From Acidobacteriota bacterium (GTDB taxonomy: Bacteria > Acidobacteriota > Terriglobia > Terriglobales > Acidobacteriaceae): DNA of 12,203 nucleotides. Location: contig JAKAAZ010000097.1 of the NCBI GenBank assembly GCA_021802085.1, positions 1-12,203 on the forward strand, in the 5' to 3' direction. Positions 7,622 to 12,203 of the stretch are shown piece after piece. Both the position numbers and the translations under genes were made by a program. Position 1 is the stretch's first letter. Each line of letters starts with the position of its first letter. The notes under the pieces were generated by a model that saw only the letters and a program-made list of their open reading frames with translations, did not search any database and was not told where the DNA came from.

Positions 7622-7659
7622 AAGACAACGGCCTTTCCCGAAGGAAAGGCCGTTGTCTT
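7622..7659 (-). terminator. Hairpin terminator after mannosidase A (17-bp stem, UUCG loop)
   Basis: This is a perfect 17-base inverted repeat, with arms at 7622-7638 and 7643-7659 and a four-base loop. On the - strand the loop reads cUUCGg, the exceptionally stable RNA tetraloop; on the + strand it reads CGAA, so the structure is best suited to - strand transcripts. It lies 22 bases after the stop of the gene at 7682-11011. The outer pairs are A/T rich (AAGACAA with TTGTCTT), but no long U run follows. I take it as an intrinsic terminator separating the two mannosidase genes; an mRNA-protecting 3' hairpin is the alternative. Confidence 0.78.
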
Positions 7660-7681
7660 GGTTCAGGAACGTATTTTCAGG

Positions 7682-10600
7682 TTACTTCTGTGCCTGCCAG
7701 AAACCTGCGCCGCGATTGCCGAAGTCGACACGCACGGTGTTGATGGAGTATGGCCCCACCGGTACGATGATGTGGTTGCCGGAGATGGGCAGTGGATCGC
7801 CCTCTGGTTGTTCCAGCAGGTTGGCAAGGGTTGCCGACGTCGCGCCATCGGGAAGGCTGATGTCCGCAGTCGATTTCGTTCCCGCCCACTCATAGAAGCG
7901 AAGGATCAGGCTGTTGCCGTCCTCGCTCTTCTTCATTGCGCTTAGCAACAGGTTTTCCGGTTGGATGGTCACGAAGGAATGCGTGGCCGACAGCTCGCCC
8001 GTGTGGGCGTCCGTCTGCATGGCGTGCATACCGTAATTGAAGGCATAGCCGTGCAGCACCGTTTTCGCCTGCTGCCAGGTACCGGCATGTGGATAGAGGG
8101 AATAGCGGAAATGCTGGGGGCCGCGGTCGGCATCCGGGTCGGGATCGACTGGCGAACGCAGCAGAGAGAGTCGCAGCACATTCCCCTTCACGTCGTAGCC
8201 ATATTTCGAATCGTTGATGAGGCTGAAGCCGTGCTGGCCATCGCCAAGGTCGGCCCAGCGCTGTGCGGGGACCTCAAACTTGGCATCTTCCACCGAATTG
8301 TTCCGTGTTGTGGGGCGCTCGATGGTTCCATAGGGAATCTCAAACGTTGCCTTGGGTCCGCTGGCAGCCAAAGTAAAGCCGGCCTTCAGCAAAATGTGGG
8401 TTTCATGCCAGTCGACGTCGTTGACGACATCGACACGCTTCAGGCCCGCGTAGAGAATGATGTTCTGCACGAAGGTGGATTTATCCCAGTGCCGGGTGAT
8501 GCGAACTTCGCTGCGCACCGGGCCGCGTTCGATCACCTGAACGCTGTCGGCCATCGTCAGGTCAGTTTCGTGCTCGGAGAAATTTGAATCGATGTTCCAG
8601 GCATCGTATTCCTTCGGTTTGTCGACAAAGGCCTGCAACAGGTTGCCGCAGCTCCCGCTGGCAAGACTTTCAAAGTTGGACTGCTTATCGTAGAGGCTGG
8701 TGATGCAGCCATTCTTGGGATCGATGACCACACGCAGGGCAGAGTTTTCCAGCGTGGTGCCATCGACTTTCAAGTCGCTCGCAACCTTGCGCATGCCGGG
8801 CACGGCATGCAGCACCGTGTAGCCGACGGAGGGAACATCCTTCGGCTCCAGCAACAGACGATAGCTGTGGGTACTTGAATCCTGAGAAAGAATCTGCATC
8901 GGTACAGGCATACCGTGGGCGTCGAGTACGGAGATCCCATTCGGCTCCGCCTGCGGCATCTGCACATTCACTTCAACAATCCCTGTGCGATTGAAGCTCA
9001 GGGTGTTCCAAATGAGGATCGGAACCCCGGCGTGGGCGTCGGTGTCAATGTGGCTGTCGATGTCCGACAGCGCGTTGTGCGTTGCGCCCATGGCGGTCCA
9101 ATGGATTACATCGAACTGTTTTTGAGCGTCTTTATAGATCACGCCGATGCCGGAGCCTGCGGCGAGATCATGAAAGCCGTTGAAGACCTGAAGCTTCCAT
9201 GCCGCGGTGAGTTGAGCGTTGGGATACTCGAGACCGCCAAGCCAAGCCAGCGAGGAATATTTTTCCGCGTTCAGCAGCCACTCCGAGCCATGCCGGAGGT
9301 TCCACTTCTGCTTGGCCTGGGTGGTGTAGGTGCCGCGGTGAAATTCCAGGTAGAGTTCGTCATTCCAAACCGGCAGACTGATTTGCCCCGCCGGAGGCGC
9401 CGACAAGGTTTTCTTGCCGGCAGCCAGCGTTTCATAGTTCCACACGGGAGCATCGGCAGTATCGACACGCTTCGCCATGGCATCGAAAAATGTGATCGAG
9501 GTGCCGAATTCCGCGTGCGGATAGACCTTGTTGGGCTCCATCCAGCGCATGCCGCTGTCGAGCATGTCGCGGGTTGGACCGCCGCCGTGGTCGCCGATGC
9601 CGTAGAGATGCATCATCTCGTTCTGGCCTGGATTTAACTGGACAGCCGTGGCCAGATCGTCCGCCATATTCACCGGTTGAATCTGGTTGACATAGTCGTG
9701 CGGAAAATAGGTGAGCACGCGGCTGCCGTCTGGAGACTGCCACCAGAACAACTTCATGGGAAGCTGATTGGTCTCGTTCCACGCCATCTTTTGCGTGACG
9801 AAATAATCGATGCCGGACTTCTTGTACATCTGCGGGAGTTGCCAGTTGTACCCGAAGGTGTCCGGGTTCCATCCGACGCGAACATCCACGCCGAAATTCT
9901 TCTGGAAGTAACGCTTTCCCAGCAGAATCTCGCGCACTGTGGATTCGCCATCGGGCAGGTTCAGGTCCGGCTCGACCCACATGCCACCGACCAATTCCCA
10001 GCGACCTTCCTTCACGCGCTGTTGGATCTGTTTGAACATGTCAGGATATTTATCCTGCATCCATTCGTAGTACTGTGCCGCGGATGCGGTGTAGGTGTAA
10101 TCCGGATACTCATCCATCAGCTGCAATGCCGTGCCGAAGGTGCGGTGCACAACGTCGACCGTTTCGGTCCATGGCCATAGCCACGCGGCGTCAATATGCG
10201 CATTGCCGGTCATGTGGATGGTGTATTCCTGTAGCGCGGGACGGAGAGGCTCCAACGTCGATTGCGCTTTATTCAGGGAAGCGTCGAAGGCCGTCTGATC
10301 GCCTTTGTCGAGCGCCGAGAGATCCACGGAGGTGGCGGCATCGTCGAGAGTTTTTTCGCGGGCAGCGAGTGTCGCCGCATCCGGCGTGATGGTGGGGATC
10401 AGGTAGGCCGCGGAGATCAACTCATTGCGCAGGTCTTCCGGGTTGGGGCGATTGCCGGCAAAGACAACGTCCAGCCGGAAGCCGCGGATATGTTTTGGCT
10501 CGGGCGTGTCCAGCATCTTGACTGCGATGAGGATTTTGTCGCCGGGCTTGGCACTGCCGAAGAGCATCTGCTTTTCCAGGCTCTCTCCCAGCGCCACGCG

Positions 10601-11011
10601 GCTGCCGTTGAAATAGAGAATGTCCGTGCCCCGGCCCGACGCCATCATCTGCAGCCAGATCTGCGAGCCGCTGATGTCGTAGCCATTCACTGTTTTCGGA
10701 ACTTCCACGAGACGCCGGAACCAAACCGCCCCCGCTGGCGCGGTAAAGGGAAAATGGACGGTTTGCCAACCGCTGGTATCGAGATCGGGCTGTTCTCCGT
10801 GGGGAACATCGCCGACGTGATATTGCCATTCCTGATCGGGGATGGAACTGAACGTGCCTAAACGATCCACAGCTTGTTGCGCCTGCGGCGGGAAGGTATA
10901 CGCGCCGGCTGGAGCTGGAATCTTGCGCGTCTGTCCATAGGCAAACACTGCAAAGAAAGCGAGACCGAGCACCAAGGAAAAATGGGGAAATAGAATGGAA
11001 ACACGTTTCAC
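7682..11011 (-). CDS. Exported GH38 alpha-mannosidase, MAN2C1-like (paralogue A)
   Basis: This is the first of the two mannosidases in transcription order, 1109 residues. The signal peptide covers about 1-26 (AYG cleavage site). The metal ligands are H272 and D274 (HIDAAWLWPW), D384 (GWNPDTFGY, also the nucleophile) and H614 (NGFHDLAAGSG). Domain order matches the paralogue: beta-rich N-terminal region, catalytic barrel, helical middle domain, C-terminal beta domain. The frame stays open upstream to 11389, but that extension would overlap ctaA in another frame and would bury the signal peptide. The GTG at 11009-11011, seven bases after GGAGGAG (11019-11025), is clearly the start. It is the same start and ribosome binding site arrangement as paralogue B. 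One extra residue near 125 is the only length difference. Compared with B, changes cluster near the N-terminus and around residues 438-513, so substrate preference may differ. A strong hairpin follows the stop. Confidence 0.93.
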   Translation of the reverse strand: MKRVSILFPHFSLVLGLAFFAVFAYGQTRKIPAPAGAYTFPPQAQQAVDRLGTFSSIPDQEWQYHVGDVPHGEQPDLDTSGWQTVHFPFTAPAGAVWFRRLVEVPKTVNGYDISGSQIWLQMMASGRGTDILYFNGSRVALGESLEKQMLFGSAKPGDKILIAVKMLDTPEPKHIRGFRLDVVFAGNRPNPEDLRNELISAAYLIPTITPDAATLAAREKTLDDAATSVDLSALDKGDQTAFDASLNKAQSTLEPLRPALQEYTIHMTGNAHIDAAWLWPWTETVDVVHRTFGTALQLMDEYPDYTYTASAAQYYEWMQDKYPDMFKQIQQRVKEGRWELVGGMWVEPDLNLPDGESTVREILLGKRYFQKNFGVDVRVGWNPDTFGYNWQLPQMYKKSGIDYFVTQKMAWNETNQLPMKLFWWQSPDGSRVLTYFPHDYVNQIQPVNMADDLATAVQLNPGQNEMMHLYGIGDHGGGPTRDMLDSGMRWMEPNKVYPHAEFGTSITFFDAMAKRVDTADAPVWNYETLAAGKKTLSAPPAGQISLPVWNDELYLEFHRGTYTTQAKQKWNLRHGSEWLLNAEKYSSLAWLGGLEYPNAQLTAAWKLQVFNGFHDLAAGSGIGVIYKDAQKQFDVIHWTAMGATHNALSDIDSHIDTDAHAGVPILIWNTLSFNRTGIVEVNVQMPQAEPNGISVLDAHGMPVPMQILSQDSSTHSYRLLLEPKDVPSVGYTVLHAVPGMRKVASDLKVDGTTLENSALRVVIDPKNGCITSLYDKQSNFESLASGSCGNLLQAFVDKPKEYDAWNIDSNFSEHETDLTMADSVQVIERGPVRSEVRITRHWDKSTFVQNIILYAGLKRVDVVNDVDWHETHILLKAGFTLAASGPKATFEIPYGTIERPTTRNNSVEDAKFEVPAQRWADLGDGQHGFSLINDSKYGYDVKGNVLRLSLLRSPVDPDPDADRGPQHFRYSLYPHAGTWQQAKTVLHGYAFNYGMHAMQTDAHTGELSATHSFVTIQPENLLLSAMKKSEDGNSLILRFYEWAGTKSTADISLPDGATSATLANLLEQPEGDPLPISGNHIIVPVGPYSINTVRVDFGNRGAGFWQAQK

Positions 11012-11015
11012 GACG

Positions 11016-11046
11016 TTACTCCTCCGGTGGAATTCTACACTGCGTT
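11016..11046 (-). promoter_or_regulatory. Leader of mannosidase A: strong ribosome binding site and possible -10
   Basis: On the - strand GGAGGAG (11019-11025) precedes the GTG start by seven bases. TAGAAT (11032-11037), five of six matches to the -10 consensus, lies just upstream within the block shared with the other copy. No convincing -35 was found. The remaining gap up to the ctaA stop at 11131 (11047-11130) shows no clear terminator, so transcription from ctaA could also enter this gene. Confidence 0.55.
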
Positions 11047-11130
11047 CTGTAGGTGCATTGTGATCCGACGCACGCAAGGGACCGGTATTCTCTGGCGGGC
11101 GCGGGCAGCAGTCTGGAAGTGGAGTTGCGT

Positions 11131-12159
11131 TCAGGCGTGCGGTTCGCATGCGATTTCGTCGGATACAGGGGACGCCTCGACAAGACAATAGCCGGCCGTC
11201 AGCAGTACCAGAAAAATCCAGAAAACGTTGGCCCCCAGCAAGTGCGCGATCTGGAGCCACGTAGGCGCTTGCAGCAGCACATCGAAAACTCCAAGCAAAT
11301 ATTGCGCGATCAGCGTGGACAGCACGGCAATGCCGAGCATGCGAGCCCTCGAAGGCGCGGTGCGCCGGAAGGATTGCGCGAGCAGCCACGCGATGAAGGC
11401 TCCAGCGAGGAACGCGCTGGCAGGATGAATCCAGCGCAGACGAAGTAGCAGCGGGGCAGCCGGAGAAAAATCCTGTCGAATCGCAGCGAGGAGAGAGGAG
11501 GAAGGGTACAAAGTCTCTCCCAAGGCAACCAACGAGCCGGAAACTCCAACCAGGAGCGTCGCGAGAATCCCCACGGCTGGGAAGAACAGGTTGCCATGGC
11601 GCAGCGCAGTCGTTCGGCGCAAACGAGCTTTGGATAGAAACTCTGGGGTCAAAGCCAATGCCGCGACCAGCAGGAGGGTGTTCGTCAAGTGGCAGGAAAA
11701 CAGAAGGACAGCAGTCGCGGGGGAAGCGGTGTGCGCGGCGACCGTGACCAGCAACGCGCCGAGGAATGCCTCATTGAGGACCAGCACCAATGCAATCGCA
11801 GCGGCCCAACGCGCCAGGTGTCCCCTGCAAGTTGCGCGCCAGGTCCAGAGGAGCAGCGCGACGATCAGGAGTAAGGCTCCGCCACTCATCAGGCGATGGG
11901 TAAATTCGATGAGAGTGTGAAATTGCGGCGACTGCGGGATCGCGGCCCCAGCGCAGAGCGGCCATTGGTTTCCGCAACCAGCGCCTGACCCCGTCGCGCG
12001 TACCGCTCCTCCCCACAGGATCACGAGCACGTTGTAGGCAAGCACAAACCAGGCGAAGCGCCGCAGCGAGGCGGAAGCCCGCAGCGAATCCGGCGGCCGA
12101 ACCGTGTCCGCGCCCGTGTCCGCGGAAACAACATCATCAGAGACGATCATCCTCGTCAT
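11131..12159 (-). CDS. ctaA: Heme A synthase, CtaA/COX15 family
   Basis: This oxidises the C8 methyl group of heme O to give heme A for aa3-type cytochrome oxidases, in the cytoplasmic membrane. The 342 residues show eight hydrophobic segments, near 34-52, 82-104, 116-135, 147-170, 191-213, 240-262, 272-292 and 301-325. The four histidines expected to bind the two hemes are present: H88 in EFTHRLMSG, H157 in SCHLTNT, H245 in WIHPASAF and H306 in IAHLLGAN. E85, the conserved Glu of the EYTHR-type motif, is also there. C62 and C69 have the seven-residue spacing of the Bacillus-type cysteine pair in the first outer loop (GAGCGNQWPLC). The start at 12157-12159 has GGAG six bases upstream (12166-12169); a second ATG three codons in is possible. 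The hydrophilic N-terminal ~32 residues are longer than minimal. Other oxidase-assembly genes may lie upstream, outside the window. Confidence 0.94.
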   Translation of the reverse strand: MTRMIVSDDVVSADTGADTVRPPDSLRASASLRRFAWFVLAYNVLVILWGGAVRATGSGAGCGNQWPLCAGAAIPQSPQFHTLIEFTHRLMSGGALLLIVALLLWTWRATCRGHLARWAAAIALVLVLNEAFLGALLVTVAAHTASPATAVLLFSCHLTNTLLLVAALALTPEFLSKARLRRTTALRHGNLFFPAVGILATLLVGVSGSLVALGETLYPSSSLLAAIRQDFSPAAPLLLRLRWIHPASAFLAGAFIAWLLAQSFRRTAPSRARMLGIAVLSTLIAQYLLGVFDVLLQAPTWLQIAHLLGANVFWIFLVLLTAGYCLVEASPVSDEIACEPHA

Positions 12160-12203
12160 GGGGTTCTCCAGCTCTTGCTCAAATCCTGTGCTTATTCCAA
12201 CCC

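Larger units (their letters stand above)
7682..11046 (-). repeat. Tandem paralogous repeat, unit A (mannosidase plus leader)
   Basis: This is the direct-repeat partner of 4166-7528. Its upstream boundary of similarity is the block read on the - strand as AACGCAGTGTAGAATT (+ strand 11031-11046). Beyond that the sequences differ, since this copy is preceded by ctaA and the other by the hairpin and intergenic DNA. No transposase, terminal inverted repeat or target-site duplication flanks either unit, so simple tandem duplication is the likely origin. Confidence 0.9.

Noticed and set aside
7323..7895. Plus-strand open frame spanning the 5' end of mannosidase B, the gap and the 3' end of mannosidase A
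   Set aside because: It runs through a firm gene start, a hairpin and a gene end on the opposite strand, and has no recognisable domain or ribosome binding site.
7961..10861. Equivalent antisense open frames across mannosidase A
   Set aside because: Same codon-usage artefact as in the other copy. The shared appearance follows from the homology of the sense genes and is not independent evidence for antisense proteins.
4166..11046. Mobile element as the source of the duplicated mannosidases
   Set aside because: No transposase, integrase, terminal inverted repeats or target-site duplications were seen at the repeat edges. A plain tandem duplication explains the data.
11012..11389. Extension of the mannosidase A frame upstream to give a 1235-residue protein
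   Set aside because: The added 126 residues overlap ctaA in a different frame, show low-complexity shadow composition, and would bury the signal peptide. The GTG at 11009-11011 has a perfect ribosome binding site shared with the paralogue.

Overview
The window looks like chromosomal DNA from a GC-rich bacterium, most likely an acidobacterium of the Terriglobia type. That assignment is inferred from two things: a small secreted protein with the Ig-like / membrane hairpin / 'GCGSG...TPAG' tail that is common in that phylum, and large exported GH38 mannosidases beside ordinary housekeeping genes. No 16S gene or other phylogenetic marker is present. Genes are tightly packed, the longest gap is 189 bases, and no tRNA, rRNA, CRISPR array, transposase or phage gene was seen.

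Left block (1-3395, + strand): the 3' end of pstC, then pstA (4-base ATGA overlap), pstB (10-base gap) and a galactokinase-family gene (30-base gap). These read as one transcription unit for high-affinity phosphate import with a GHMP sugar kinase attached at its end. phoU, which often follows pstB, is absent here. pstS and any regulator would lie upstream of the window.

Middle and right blocks (3420-12159, all - strand, convergent with galK): in transcription order these are ctaA (heme A synthase), a GH38 alpha-mannosidase (7682-11011), a strong hairpin terminator (7622-7659), a second GH38 alpha-mannosidase (4166-7492), and the small Ig-like membrane-anchored protein (3420-4043).

The most notable feature is the pair of mannosidases. 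They are full-length tandem paralogues of 1109 and 1108 residues, alignable end to end with a single one-residue gap and about 88% identical by hand count. Both carry signal peptides, although their closest recognisable relatives by motif are the cytosolic MAN2C1-type enzymes. Both keep the expected metal ligands and nucleophile. The duplication includes the GTG start, the ribosome binding site and a short upstream block. Divergence is very uneven along the proteins, which suggests gene conversion or regional selection.

Functionally the mannosidases should release mannose from glycans or oligosaccharides outside the cytoplasm. The kinase at the end of the pst operon is a separate sugar-phosphorylation gene, and no direct pathway link between the two can be shown from this sequence. 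I found no convincing wholly new multi-gene system. The strongest leads are the duplicated exported mannosidases, the kinase joined to a phosphate operon, and the minimal Ig-tail protein.
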